Source: Streptomyces sp. SID486 (GTDB lineage Bacteria > Actinomycetota > Actinomycetes > Streptomycetales > Streptomycetaceae). From it: DNA of 64,000 bases. Each line of letters begins with the position of its first letter. Position 1 is the first letter of the stretch. Below the pieces are notes generated by a model that saw only the letters and a list, made by a program, of their open reading frames with translations, ran no database searches and was not told the DNA's origin. The DNA lies in assembly GCF_009865385.1 (NCBI RefSeq), contig NZ_WWJT01000404.1:23578-87577 (forward strand), read 5' to 3'. This document shows positions 25,091-33,909 of the stretch, piece by piece. The position numbers were made by a program, and so were the translations under genes.

Positions 25091-27958
25091 TCACGGCTGC
25101 AGGACGAGGGTGTCGCTCGTGCTCTTGTCCACCGCCGCGGTCGTGAACGACCAGGGCAGCAGCTCACCGTCGGCCCACTTGCCCGTCTGGTCCGTGTAGT
25201 GCGCGCTGAACGCGTGACCGGAGGCGCCGGAGAGGTTGATCCACTTGGACTTGTCGAGGTCGGCGAGGTTGACGACCATCCGCATGGACGGCACCCAGAC
25301 GACGCTGTAGCCGCCGGCCGCGTTCCAGCCGCTCGCGTTCACCGTGGCCTCGCCGCCGCTGAGCTTCCAGGGGCCCCGGTTCAGGATGTACTGCAGGACC
25401 TTGGGGCCCTCGGTGCCGAGCGTCTGGTTCTTCAGGAACAGCCGGTGCAGCCGGCCCCAGCTCCAGGTGTCGATGTCCTTGCCGAGCTTGGCGGTCAGCT
25501 CCCAGCGGGCGTCGATCAGGGCGCGGGCGAAGAGCTGGTCGCGGTTGTTCGCGGCGGGGCGGGTGCCCGACCGCGGGGCCTTCCACCAGTCGCTGTCGGG
25601 CTTGTCCATCAGGGTGCGCACGACCTCGAACCAGCGGTCGCCGCCGTCCGGCTGCGCCTGGTCGCCGTCGCGCTGACCGCACTCGCGCACCTTGGCGTCG
25701 TCGTCCACCGGGCCGGTGCTGTCGATCTTGTCGACCCACAGGCACTGGCCCTTGACGCGCACCTCCTTGGGGAGCTTGTTGCCGAAGGCGAGCTTGAGGA
25801 TGTTGCGCCAGACGGCGTTGAAGTACGCGGCGGCCGCGGAGTCCGCGTCCTGGGTGTAGTCCCAGCCCTCCAGCAGCTCCTGCGCCTTGCGGACCTCCGG
25901 GTCGTCGATGTCGATCTTCAGCAGCTTGGGCACCAGGAGCTTGGCGATCTCGCTGCTGTTGTCCAGCTGCATCTGCCGCATGTCGTCCGTGGAGATCTTG
26001 CCGCCGTCCTTGATCTTGGACTCGATCAGGTCGGTGATGCGCTGGCTGCGGGCGCCGTAGCCCCAGTCCGTGGTGAGCGTGTACGGGTACTTGTCCGGGT
26101 CCACCACCGCCTGGTTGGCGGTGACGATGTAACCGCGCGCGGGGTCGTACTCGTGGGGCAGCTCGTCCTGCTTGATGAAGCCCTTCCACCGGTACTTCGG
26201 CTCCCAGCCGGGCACCGGGAGGGCGCCGGCGTCCTTGGCGGAGCGCGCGGGGATCCGGCCGGGCAGCGTGTAGCCGATGTGGTTGTCCGTGCTGGCGTAG
26301 ACCAGGTTCTGCGACGGCACGTCGAACTCGGCCGCCGCCGCGCGGAAGCCGTCCCAGTCGCCGGCCTTGTCGAGGGCGAACACCGCGTCCATGGAGGTGC
26401 CCGGGTCGAGCGCCGTCCAGCGCAGGGCGATGCCGTAGCCGTCACCGCGGTCGGGTGCGGCGGCGTTCACGGACGCCTTCCTGCCGACCTGGACGAGTTC
26501 GTCGTCGCGGTCGGACAGCAGCGGCATCCCGTCCTGGGTCTGCCGGACGACGATCGTCTTGGACTTGCCGCCGGCGACCCGGATGGTCTCCTCGCGGGTC
26601 CTGAAGGGCCGCACCTTGCCGTCGTACAGGTAGCCGTTCGCGCTGACCTTCTCCAGGTAGAGGTCGGTGACGTCGACGCCGGAGTTGGTCATACCCCAGG
26701 CGATCTTGGCGTTGTGCCCGATGATCACACCGGGCATACCGGCAAACGTGTAGCCCGTGACGTCGTACTGGCACTTGGCGGACACGGTCCGGCAGTGCAG
26801 GCCCATCTGGTACCAGACGGACGGCAGGGACGCCGACAGGTGCGGGTCGTTGGCGAGCAGCGGCTTGCCGGTGATGGTGTGCTTCCCGGCGACCACCCAG
26901 GAGTTGGAGCCGATGCCCTGGCCGTTCACTCCGACGGCCGCGGGGAGGTCGTCCAGGACGTCGTAGAGGCCGCCCAGCTGGCCGGTGAGGCCCGAGGACG
27001 TCCCGGCCGAGGCCGAGGAGCCGGTCGTACCCGACGTGCCCTGCGAGGAGCCGGACGTGCCCTGCGAGGAACCGGTCGTGCCGCCGGCCGTGCCCTGCGA
27101 GGAACCGGTCCCGTCGCCCGAGCCCTGCGACGAGGAGGAGCCGGTGCCGTCGCCCTGCTGGAAGGCCTGGGTCAGGTCGTCGTACTGGCCTTCCTGCACG
27201 ATCGGCTTGTTGCGGCCGTACGGGTAGGACGGGTACAGGTCCTGGATCTGCTGCGGGCCGAGCCGGCTCGCCATCAGGGCGCGGTCGATCTCGTCCTGCA
27301 TGTTGCCGCGCAGGTCCCAGGCCATCGCCTTCAGCCACGACACGGAGTCGACCGGGGTCCACTTGCCCGGCTTGTAGTCGTTGGTGAAGCCCAGGGCCGC
27401 GTACTCCAGGGAGATGTCCTTGCCGTCCTTGCCCTGGAGGTAGGCGTTGACTCCCTTGGCGTACGCCTGGAGGTACTTCTTCGTCGCGGGCGACAGCTTG
27501 TGGTCGTACTCCTGCTGGGCGATGCGGTCCCAGCCGAGGGTGCGCAGGAACTCGTCGTTCGTGACCTGGCTCTTGCCGAACATCTCCGACAGGCGCCCGG
27601 AGGTCATGTGCCGGCGCACGTCCATCTCGTAGAACCGGTCCTGCGCCTGGACGTAGCCCTGCGCCATGAACAGGTCCTCGTCCGAGGAGGCGTAGATCTG
27701 CGGAATGCCGTAGCCGTCCCGCTTGACGTCGACCGGCCCGGACAGGCCGTCGAGCTTGATCGAACCGGTGGTCTGCGGGAAGGAGGCGCGGACCGTGCTG
27801 ATCGACCAGTACGCCCCGTAGGCGACGCCCGCGATGAGGGCCAGGACCAGTACAAGCACGACCAGTCGGGCTTTGCGCCCCTTCTTCCTGCCGGACTTGA
27901 CGGACGTGGCACCCGTGGTGGCGGTGTCACCCGTTGTGGCGGTGGTGTTGGGGGGCAT
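25091..27958 (-). CDS. membrane-anchored penicillin acylase family Ntn-hydrolase
   Basis: 955 residues. Residues 20-55 are a basic stretch (GRKKGRKAR) and a hydrophobic anchor (LVVLVLVLALIAGVAYGAYW), so the enzyme sits outside the cell. The alpha-chain part includes VDVKRDGYGIPQIYASSDED and GYVQAQDRFYEMDVRR. The beta chain should begin at the serine of GSNSW (about residue 353), followed by KPLLANDPHL. A low-complexity spacer of about 55 residues (about 269-324, repeated GSSQGT) lies just before this cut site, where other members carry a removed linker peptide. Probably cleaves N-acyl amides such as acyl-homoserine lactones or lipids. ATG 27958 with AAGGA upstream. Confidence 0.92.
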   Translation of the reverse strand: MPPNTTATTGDTATTGATSVKSGRKKGRKARLVVLVLVLALIAGVAYGAYWSISTVRASFPQTTGSIKLDGLSGPVDVKRDGYGIPQIYASSDEDLFMAQGYVQAQDRFYEMDVRRHMTSGRLSEMFGKSQVTNDEFLRTLGWDRIAQQEYDHKLSPATKKYLQAYAKGVNAYLQGKDGKDISLEYAALGFTNDYKPGKWTPVDSVSWLKAMAWDLRGNMQDEIDRALMASRLGPQQIQDLYPSYPYGRNKPIVQEGQYDDLTQAFQQGDGTGSSSSQGSGDGTGSSQGTAGGTTGSSQGTSGSSQGTSGTTGSSASAGTSSGLTGQLGGLYDVLDDLPAAVGVNGQGIGSNSWVVAGKHTITGKPLLANDPHLSASLPSVWYQMGLHCRTVSAKCQYDVTGYTFAGMPGVIIGHNAKIAWGMTNSGVDVTDLYLEKVSANGYLYDGKVRPFRTREETIRVAGGKSKTIVVRQTQDGMPLLSDRDDELVQVGRKASVNAAAPDRGDGYGIALRWTALDPGTSMDAVFALDKAGDWDGFRAAAAEFDVPSQNLVYASTDNHIGYTLPGRIPARSAKDAGALPVPGWEPKYRWKGFIKQDELPHEYDPARGYIVTANQAVVDPDKYPYTLTTDWGYGARSQRITDLIESKIKDGGKISTDDMRQMQLDNSSEIAKLLVPKLLKIDIDDPEVRKAQELLEGWDYTQDADSAAAAYFNAVWRNILKLAFGNKLPKEVRVKGQCLWVDKIDSTGPVDDDAKVRECGQRDGDQAQPDGGDRWFEVVRTLMDKPDSDWWKAPRSGTRPAANNRDQLFARALIDARWELTAKLGKDIDTWSWGRLHRLFLKNQTLGTEGPKVLQYILNRGPWKLSGGEATVNASGWNAAGGYSVVWVPSMRMVVNLADLDKSKWINLSGASGHAFSAHYTDQTGKWADGELLPWSFTTAAVDKSTSDTLVLQP

Positions 27959-28183
27959 CGCTGTCCTTGCTGTCCTAACGCGAGCGGCAGGTCGGGCTGT
28001 GACTTTGAATGAGCGCTGGAGCAACCATAGGCGCAGGGCCCTGTGCCGCTTGACGCGGAGTCGGGAACCAGCGTGCACGAGCGTTCGATCTTGCCTCGGC
28101 GAACGTCAAGAAAGCGTCAAGAGTTAGGTAAGGTAACGAAGTAACCGGAGATCGCCGGCCCGGAATCCGAGGAGGAACGACCG

Positions 28184-29689
28184 CTGACTGTCCACCACCT
28201 CAACCAGCTCCTGCTCGTCTGCTCCCTCGTCCTGCTCGTCGCCGTCGCGGCCGTCCGGATCTCCTCGCGCAGCGGGCTCCCCAGCCTGCTCGTGTACCTG
28301 GGGATCGGCGTCCTCATGGGCCAGGACGGCATCGGCGACATCCACTTCAACAGCGCCGAGGTGACCCAGGTCATGGGCTACGCGGCCCTGGTCGTGATCC
28401 TCGCCGAGGGTGGCCTGGGCACGAAGTGGAAAGAGGTCCGGCCCGTCCTGGCGTCCGCCTCCGTGCTGGCGACCGCGGGGGTCGCGATCAGCGTGGGGGT
28501 CACGGCGGCGGGTGCCCACTTCCTGGTCGGGCTGGAGTGGCGGCAGGCGCTCATCATCGGCGCGGTGGTGTCCTCGACGGACGCGGCGGCGGTCTTCTCG
28601 GTGCTCCGCAGGATCCCCCTGCCCGCGCGCGTGACGGGCACGCTGGAGGCGGAGTCGGGCTTCAACGACGCCCCCGTGGTCATCCTGGTCGTCGCCTTCT
28701 CCACGGCCGGCCCGGTCGAGCACTGGTACGTGCTGCTGGCCGAGATCGCCCTGGAACTGGCCATCGGCGCGGCCCTGGGCATCGCCGTGGGCTGGTTCGG
28801 CTCCTGGGGACTCAAGCACGTGGCACTGCCCGCGTCCGGCCTGTACCCCATCGCCGTGCTCGCGATCGCCGTCACGGCGTACGCCGCCGGCGCCCTGGCG
28901 CACGGCAGCGGCTTCCTGGCCGTCTACCTGGCCTCGATGGTGCTGGGCAACGCCCGGCTCCCCCACTGGCCCGCCACCCGGGGCTTCGCCGAGGGACTCG
29001 GCTGGATCGCGCAGATCGGCATGTTCGTCGTGCTCGGTCTGCTGGTCACCCCGCACGAACTGGGTGACGACGTCTGGCCCGCGCTGGTCATCGGGCTGGT
29101 GCTGACCATGGTGGCCCGGCCGCTGAGCGTGGTGTTCAGCCTGGCGCCGTTCCGGGTGCCCTGGCAGGAGCAGGCCCTGATGTCGTGGGCGGGACTGCGC
29201 GGCGCCGTGCCCATCATCCTGGCGACCATCCCCATGGTGAACGGCGTCACCGGCAGCCGTCGCATCTTCAACATCGTCTTCGTCCTGGTCGTCGTCTACA
29301 CCCTGGTCCAGGGGCCGACCCTGCCCTGGCTGGCGCGCACCCTGCGACTGGGCGAGAAGGGCGAGGCGTCCGACCTGGGCATCGAGTCGGCACCCCTGGA
29401 GCGGCTGCGCGGCCACCTGCTGTCGGTCTCCGTCCCCGAGGGGTCCCGGATGCACGGCGTGGAGGTCGGGGAGCTGCGGCTGCCGCCCGGTGCGGCCGTC
29501 ACGCTGGTGGTCCGCGAGGAAGAATCGTTTGTGCCGGGGCCCACGACGGTGCTGCGGCGTGGTGACGAGCTGCTCGTCGTCGCCACCGATCCGGTGCGCG
29601 ACGCGGCGGAACGGCGCCTGCGCGCGGTCGCCCACGGCGGCAAACTGGCGGGCTGGCTGGGCTCCGACGGGGCGGGGGCCGGGCGGTGA
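28184..29689 (+). CDS. potassium/proton antiporter (CPA1 type with TrkA-C domain), CTG start
   Basis: 501 residues. About 12 membrane helices with VSSTDAAAVFSVLRRIPLP and ESGFNDAPVVILVV, the ion-binding Asp/ND core of NhaP2/CvrA antiporters; the last 100 residues form a TrkA-C (RCK-C) regulatory domain (LLSVSVPEGSRMHGVEV, VLRRGDELLVVATDP). It exports K+ for protons. No ATG/GTG/TTG lies in frame before residue 37, where a GTG would cut away the first helix. A CTG at 28184 has a strong GGAGGAA 7 nt upstream and begins LTVHHLNQLLLVCSLVLLVAV, the natural first helix, so CTG is the likely start. Confidence 0.85.
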   Translation: MTVHHLNQLLLVCSLVLLVAVAAVRISSRSGLPSLLVYLGIGVLMGQDGIGDIHFNSAEVTQVMGYAALVVILAEGGLGTKWKEVRPVLASASVLATAGVAISVGVTAAGAHFLVGLEWRQALIIGAVVSSTDAAAVFSVLRRIPLPARVTGTLEAESGFNDAPVVILVVAFSTAGPVEHWYVLLAEIALELAIGAALGIAVGWFGSWGLKHVALPASGLYPIAVLAIAVTAYAAGALAHGSGFLAVYLASMVLGNARLPHWPATRGFAEGLGWIAQIGMFVVLGLLVTPHELGDDVWPALVIGLVLTMVARPLSVVFSLAPFRVPWQEQALMSWAGLRGAVPIILATIPMVNGVTGSRRIFNIVFVLVVVYTLVQGPTLPWLARTLRLGEKGEASDLGIESAPLERLRGHLLSVSVPEGSRMHGVEVGELRLPPGAAVTLVVREEESFVPGPTTVLRRGDELLVVATDPVRDAAERRLRAVAHGGKLAGWLGSDGAGAGR

Positions 29690-30115
29690 GCCGGTGTGGA
29701 GGCCGGAGTGCAGCCGGGCGGTGGGCCTGCTTCGAGCCGGACGGCTGCCGGGCCGTCGGGCGGAGTGGGGCAGGGCGCGGGCGGTGCCGTCGTCGGCCAA
29801 GGGGGGCGGGGGCACCGTGAGGCGCGCGAGCTGGGAAAGCGCGCGTCACGGGAGGTTTTCCGGCGATTCGCACCCTCGCCATTCACAGGCGGACGCGCCC
29901 GACGGTGCGCGGTTTCACAGGTGCACAAGCCCTTGATCCCTGTAGTATTAAGGCACCCTGATCGAACCAACTCTGCCTGATGCAGAGCTGGCGCGACCGT
30001 ATGGCGGCCGGAGCACCTCCCTTTTGGCACCGGTATCTACCGCAGTTCTGCGCAAGAGGACAGCTCTCGGCGCCCCCGCACGGGCGCGCTACCAGGCGGA
30101 AGAAAGGCACGGGCC
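29690..30115 (+). other. intergenic leader region before the MFS gene
   Basis: About 426 bases without a convincing gene. It holds a weak inverted repeat CGGTGCC/GGCACCG (29782-29817), a possible -10 with TG extension (TGTAGTAT near 29941), then a 6-bp hairpin CTCTGC/GCAGAG (29971-29987). The stretch 29930-30000 is the most AT-rich part of the neighbourhood, so the MFS transcript probably starts there and carries a leader of about 150 nt. Confidence 0.45.
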
Positions 30116-31411
30116 GTGGTGTCCACGGTCACCGACGAGCCGGCGGAGAACCCGTCGGCATCGCCCCGCCCTGGATACGGACAGCTGCTGCGCACCCGCG
30201 GCGCCTGGACGTTCCTGCTCCCCGGTTTCGCGGCACGCCAGCCGTTCGCGATGCTCACCATCTCGATCGTGCTGCTCGTCCAGCACACCACCGGCTCCTA
30301 CGGCGCGGCAGGCGCCGCCGCTGCCGCCACCGGCGTCTCCATGGCGCTGTTCGCGCCCTACAGCGGCCGTCTCGCCGACCGCTACGGCCAGCGCGCCGTA
30401 CTGATCCCCGGGGTGCTCGTCCACACGGTCTCCGGGCTGTCCCTGACGGCTCTCGCGCTGGCGCACGCGCCCCTGTGGGTGCTGTTCCTCGTGGCCGTCC
30501 CCACCGGCGCCTCGGTGCCGCAGGTCGGCCCGATGGTGCGCGCGCGCTGGGGCGTGAAGCTCCAGGGATCGCCCCTGATGACCACCGCGGCGGCGTTCGA
30601 GTCGGTCACCGACGAGCTGACCTTCGTCTTCGGGCCGCTGCTGGCGACCGCGTTGTGCACCGCCGTGACGCCGGCCGCGGGCCTGGTCACGGAGGCCGCG
30701 CTGACCCTCGTCGGCGGCCTGCTGTTCGCCGCGCAGAAGAGCACGCAGCCGTCGGTGAGCGCGGAGAGCGGGCACGCGCGCGTGAAGCACGCCTCGGCCC
30801 TGAGCGTCCCGGGCGTGCGTGTCCTGGTGGCGACCTTCCTGGGCATCGGCTCGGTCTTCGGCGGCATGCAGGTGTCCCTCGCGGCCTTCACGGAGTCGAT
30901 CGGCGAGCCCGGTCTGAACGGCGTCCTGTACGGCGTCTTCGCCGCCGGGAACATGCTGTCCGGCGTCATCTGCGGCGCGATCGCCTGGAAGGTGGCCCCC
31001 CAGAGGCGCCTGGTCGTGGGCTACGCGGCGCTCGCGCTGGCGGCGTCCGCCCTGTGGACGGCGCACTCCGTGCTGCTGCTCGCCGCACTCGGCCTGCTGG
31101 TCGGCATGTGCATCGCGCCGTCGCTGATCACCGGCTACACGCTGGTCGAGAGCCTGGTCCCGGCCGGTGCCCGCACCGAGGCCTTCACCTGGCTGACCGG
31201 CGCGGTCGCGCTCGGCCAGGCCGCCGCCGTCACGGTCTCCGGACAGCTGGAGGACCGGCTGTGGGACGGTGCCGGATTCCTGGTGCCGATGGCCGGTACC
31301 GTGCTCGCGCTGGTGACCCTGGTGGCCCTGCGTTCACGGCTCGTCGCGCAGCACCGGAACCGTACGGTCGCGCGTGGCGTCGGTCACCGCGTCCCGGTCA
31401 CGGTGGACTGA
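30116..31411 (+). CDS. MFS transporter
   Basis: 431 residues, about 12 membrane helices. The loop 2-3 motif appears as YSGRLADRYGQRAVL (G-xxxD-RxGxR type). It starts with cytosolic VVSTVTDEPAENPSASPRPG and ends in a basic tail. The fold suggests drug or metabolite export, but substrate motifs are not specific. GTG at 30116 follows AAGAAAGG by 8 nt; it is the first of two GTG codons in a row. Confidence 0.88.
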   Translation: MVSTVTDEPAENPSASPRPGYGQLLRTRGAWTFLLPGFAARQPFAMLTISIVLLVQHTTGSYGAAGAAAAATGVSMALFAPYSGRLADRYGQRAVLIPGVLVHTVSGLSLTALALAHAPLWVLFLVAVPTGASVPQVGPMVRARWGVKLQGSPLMTTAAAFESVTDELTFVFGPLLATALCTAVTPAAGLVTEAALTLVGGLLFAAQKSTQPSVSAESGHARVKHASALSVPGVRVLVATFLGIGSVFGGMQVSLAAFTESIGEPGLNGVLYGVFAAGNMLSGVICGAIAWKVAPQRRLVVGYAALALAASALWTAHSVLLLAALGLLVGMCIAPSLITGYTLVESLVPAGARTEAFTWLTGAVALGQAAAVTVSGQLEDRLWDGAGFLVPMAGTVLALVTLVALRSRLVAQHRNRTVARGVGHRVPVTVD

Positions 31412-31441
31412 TCCCCGGGAATACGTCACTATGGATCGTCG

Positions 31442-31468
31442 TTAGCACTCATTGAGTGAGAGTGCCAG
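31442..31468. promoter_or_regulatory. CIRCE-like (HrcA) operator before the zinc-ribbon gene
   Basis: Left half TTAGCACTC is a perfect CIRCE half-site, nine bases follow, then GAGTGCCAG, which matches 7 of 9 bases of the second half GAGTGCTAA. The site ends 11 bp before the GTG of the FmdB-family gene and overlaps its ribosome site. CIRCE is the operator of the heat-shock repressor HrcA, normally before groES/groEL and dnaK. Confidence 0.65.
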
Positions 31469-31478
31469 GAGGAAGACA

Positions 31479-31805
31479 GTGCCGACCTACCAGTACCAGT
31501 GCACCGAGTGCGGCGAGGGCCTCGAGGCGGTGCAGAAGTTCACCGACGACGCCCTGACCGAGTGCCCCAACTGCGAAGGCCGCCTGAAGAAGGTGTTCTC
31601 CGCGGTCGGCATCGTCTTCAAGGGCTCGGGGTTCTACCGCAACGATTCCCGCGGTTCCTCGTCGAGCAGCACCCCGGCGTCGAAGCCGGCCGGCTCGTCG
31701 TCCGACTCGAAGACGTCCTCGGCGGCGTCGTCCTCGGCTTCGACGTCGTCGGCTTCCTCGGCGTCGTCCTCGTCGGGTTCCGCCAGCAGCAGCTCCGCCG
31801 CCTGA
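31479..31805 (+). CDS. FmdB family zinc-ribbon protein
   Basis: 108 residues. Begins VPTYQYQCTECGEGLEAVQKF; cysteines at 8, 11, 29 and 32 form a C4 zinc ribbon of the FmdB/putative regulatory type, followed by the conserved GxVFKGSGFYRND. The last 50 residues are almost only Ser/Ala/Thr. GTG at 31479 has GGAGGA upstream. FmdB-like proteins are thought to bind nucleic acid or act as regulators; no role is proven here. The CIRCE-like site upstream suggests heat-shock control. Confidence 0.88.
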   Translation: MPTYQYQCTECGEGLEAVQKFTDDALTECPNCEGRLKKVFSAVGIVFKGSGFYRNDSRGSSSSSTPASKPAGSSSDSKTSSAASSSASTSSASSASSSSGSASSSSAA

Positions 31806-31812
31806 GATCTCT

Positions 31813-31891
31813 CACCCGGACCCTGCCGTCGTAGCGACGGCGGGGTTCTCTCCCACCCGGACCCTGCCGTCGTAGCGACGGCGGGGTTCTC
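31813..31891 (+). repeat. tandemly duplicated terminator hairpin
   Basis: A 38-base segment occurs twice without a mismatch (31813-31850 and 31854-31891). Each copy holds the hairpin GCCGTCG-TA-GCGACGGC flanked by CCC/GGGG and followed by TTCTC. It lies just after the FmdB gene, so it makes a double terminator. Confidence 0.85.
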
Positions 31892-31932
31892 GGCGTTCCC
31901 GGCACCCGGTGCCCCGCGGTTCGGCGGCCCGC

Positions 31933-31938
31933 TAATGT
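31933..31938 (+). promoter_or_regulatory. -10 element of a likely leaderless transcript
   Basis: TAATGT lies 7 bases before the ATG of the MTA phosphorylase gene, and no ribosome site is visible, so transcription probably begins at or next to the start codon. I see no clear -35. Confidence 0.5.
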
Positions 31939-31945
31939 GCTGGTC

Positions 31946-32779
31946 ATGGCGAACGCAGAGATCGGCGTAATCGGCGGTTCGGGTTTCTACTCCTTCCTGG
32001 ACGACGTGACCGAGGTCCAGGTGGACACCCCCTACGGGGCGCCCAGCGACTCCCTCTTCCTCGGTGAGATCGCCGGCCGGCGGGTCGCCTTCCTGCCCCG
32101 GCACGGCCGCGGCCACCACCTTCCGCCGCACCGCATCAACTACCGCGCCAACCTGTGGGCCCTGCGCTCGGTCGGGGTCCGGCAGGTGCTGGGCCCGTGC
32201 GCGGTGGGCGGCCTGCGCCCCGAGTACGGCCCGGGCACCCTGCTCGTACCGGACCAGATCGTGGACCGTACGAAGTCCAGGGCGCAGACGTACTTCGACG
32301 GGCTGCCGCTGCCCGACGGCACCGTGCCGAACGTCGTGCACGTGTCCGTGGCCGACCCCTACTGCCCCACCGGGCGGGCCGCCGCGCTGAAGGCGGCACG
32401 GGGACGGGACTGGGAACCGGTGGACGGCGGCACGCTGGTCGTGGTCGAGGGGCCGCGGTTCTCGACGCGCGCCGAATCGCTGTGGCACCAGGCACAGGGC
32501 TGGTCGGTCGTGGGCATGACGGGCCACCCGGAGGCGGCGCTGGCCCGGGAGCTGGAGCTGTGTTACTCGTCGCTGACCCTGGTCACCGACCTCGACGCGG
32601 GCGCCGAGACCGGTGAGGGCGTCTCCCACGAAGAGGTGCTGCGGGTGTTCGCGGCCAATGTGGACCGGCTGCGCGGTGTGCTGTTCGACGCGGTGGCGTC
32701 CCTGCCGGAGACCGCGGCACGGGACTGCCTGTGCGCGAACGCGCTCGGCGGGATGGATCCGGGGTTCCGGCTGCCGTAG
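31946..32779 (+). CDS. S-methyl-5'-thioadenosine phosphorylase family protein
   Basis: 277 residues. GVIGGSGFYSFLDDV at the N-terminus and LPRHGRGHHLPPHRINYRANLW are the phosphate and base-site blocks of the MtnP/PNP-II family; VVEGPRFSTRAES and VGMTGHPEAALARELELCY carry the ribose and adenine contacts. It splits 5'-methylthioadenosine into adenine and methylthioribose-1-phosphate for methionine salvage. The change from usual MTGxPEAxLARE supports the family but the preferred base cannot be proven. ATG at 31946; three earlier in-frame codons (MLV) are less likely. Confidence 0.92.
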   Translation: MANAEIGVIGGSGFYSFLDDVTEVQVDTPYGAPSDSLFLGEIAGRRVAFLPRHGRGHHLPPHRINYRANLWALRSVGVRQVLGPCAVGGLRPEYGPGTLLVPDQIVDRTKSRAQTYFDGLPLPDGTVPNVVHVSVADPYCPTGRAAALKAARGRDWEPVDGGTLVVVEGPRFSTRAESLWHQAQGWSVVGMTGHPEAALARELELCYSSLTLVTDLDAGAETGEGVSHEEVLRVFAANVDRLRGVLFDAVASLPETAARDCLCANALGGMDPGFRLP

Positions 32780-32794
32780 GGCGGCGGGACGGCG

Positions 32795-32995
32795 GACGGG
32801 CATCCGGCGGACGGCATGCGGCGGGCGGCGGACCGCATCCGGCGGACGGCATCCGGTCGACGGCGGGCGGCAGACGGCATCCGGCGGATGGCATCCGGTC
32901 GACGGCGGGCGGCAGACGGCATCCGGCGGGCGGCGGACGGCATCCGGCGGGCGGCATGCGGCGGACGGTAACCGCGGACGGCATCCGGCGGGCGA
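32795..32995. repeat. GC-rich minisatellite-like array after the MTA phosphorylase gene
   Basis: About 200 bases made of variants of GGCATCCGGCGGAC. A larger unit of 42 bases (GGCATCCGGTCGACGGCGGG.. to ..GGCGGAT) occurs twice in a row near 32850-32935. The whole 350-base stretch 32780-33129 has no gene; the ORFs crossing it are repeat-driven (ADGIRSTAGGRRHP). Confidence 0.8.
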
Positions 32996-33129
32996 AAGCT
33001 GAACCTCTCGTTCGGGTGAGCGAGTTGTCCACAGCCCGTTCACCGTCCACCGGCCGCGGCGGGATCCGGCGCGAGCCGTCATCGTGGCATCGCCAGCCGA
33101 TTTCCTCGCCGCAGGCGGTGATCCCCATC

Positions 33130-33771
33130 ATGCCCACGCCCTTCCCTTCCGCCTCCCCCTCGCCCTTCCCTTCCGCCTCCCCCTCGCCCTTCCCCTCCGC
33201 CTCCCCCTCACTCTCGTCCGCGCCCTCGCCCTCGCCTCCCTTCCGGCTGCCGGGCCCGCTGGGCACGGACGCCCCGGCCACCCGGGAGGTGCCCTCGTTC
33301 GATCCGGTCCGGGTGCGTGGCGGCCGGTACGGACTGCGGGGACTCCTACGACATCGCAGGCGGACCCTCGCGGTCGGCCTCGTGGTGACCGCGGCGGCCC
33401 TCGTGGCCGTGGGGCCCGGGAGCGGGACGGAACCGCACGGCGTGGAGCGGCCCCCGGGTCACCGGACGGCGCAGCCGGTGCGGCGGCCCCCCGCGACGGA
33501 CCCGGTGACGGCGCCGGTGCGGATCGCCGACGCAGCCACGGTGCGGTTGCTACGGCCCGGTGACCGCGTCGACGTGATCGCGGCGCAGGAACCGTCCGCC
33601 GGGGTCGGCGCCCGGGTGCTCGTGCGCGGGGCACGGGTGACGCAGGTGCCGCCGCAGCCGGCCGGCGCGGCCGACGGCGGCGCCCTGGTCGTACTGTCGG
33701 TGCCACGGGCGACGGCGGCACGTCTGGTCGGCGCCGGGGCCACCGCCCGCCTGGCGGTGACGTTGTGCTGA
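33130..33771 (+). CDS. SAF/RcpC-like single-pass membrane protein with a repeated Pro/Ser head
   Basis: 213 residues from ATG at 33130. The first 35 residues repeat SPFPSASP three times, encoded by a 24-base tandem repeat (TTCCCTTCCGCCTCCCCCTC..). A basic patch (LRHRRR) and a membrane helix TLAVGLVVTAAALVAVGPG follow. The C-terminal domain (PVRIADAATVRLLRPGDRVDVIAA .. ATARLAVTLC) resembles the SAF/RcpC-CpaB domain of Flp pilus assembly proteins, here as a stand-alone gene with no pilus genes in the window. Faces outward by the positive-inside rule. The start is uncertain because the repeats obscure it. Confidence 0.6.
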   Translation: MPTPFPSASPSPFPSASPSPFPSASPSLSSAPSPSPPFRLPGPLGTDAPATREVPSFDPVRVRGGRYGLRGLLRHRRRTLAVGLVVTAAALVAVGPGSGTEPHGVERPPGHRTAQPVRRPPATDPVTAPVRIADAATVRLLRPGDRVDVIAAQEPSAGVGARVLVRGARVTQVPPQPAGAADGGALVVLSVPRATAARLVGAGATARLAVTLC

Positions 33772-33909
33772 ACCGACTCGTACACACTGTCGTCGGCTCG
33801 CCGTCAAGTGCCTCGCTCCGGCAGCGGAATTGGACAGACCCGCCGCACCGTGCCGTAGGTTGCGGAGCGTTTCGTTCCACACCCTGTGCATGCGAGGAGA
33901 GTCCCCGAG

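Noticed and set aside
25043..28012. Plus-strand ORF of 989 codons opposite the penicillin acylase gene
   Set aside because: Antisense shadow; no motifs and Val/Leu/Asp/Gly bias, while the minus strand carries the Ntn-hydrolase features.
29980..30115. Upstream ORF in the MFS leader (MQSWRDRMAAGAPPFWHRYL)
   Set aside because: It has a tryptophan/proline-rich start but no ribosome site, and the frame runs on as an arginine-rich shadow through the MFS gene, so I do not call it a leader peptide.
32731..33129. N-terminal extension of the SAF-domain protein
   Set aside because: The upstream 133 codons are repeat-driven (DGIRSTAGGRRHP) and overlap the end of the MTA phosphorylase gene.
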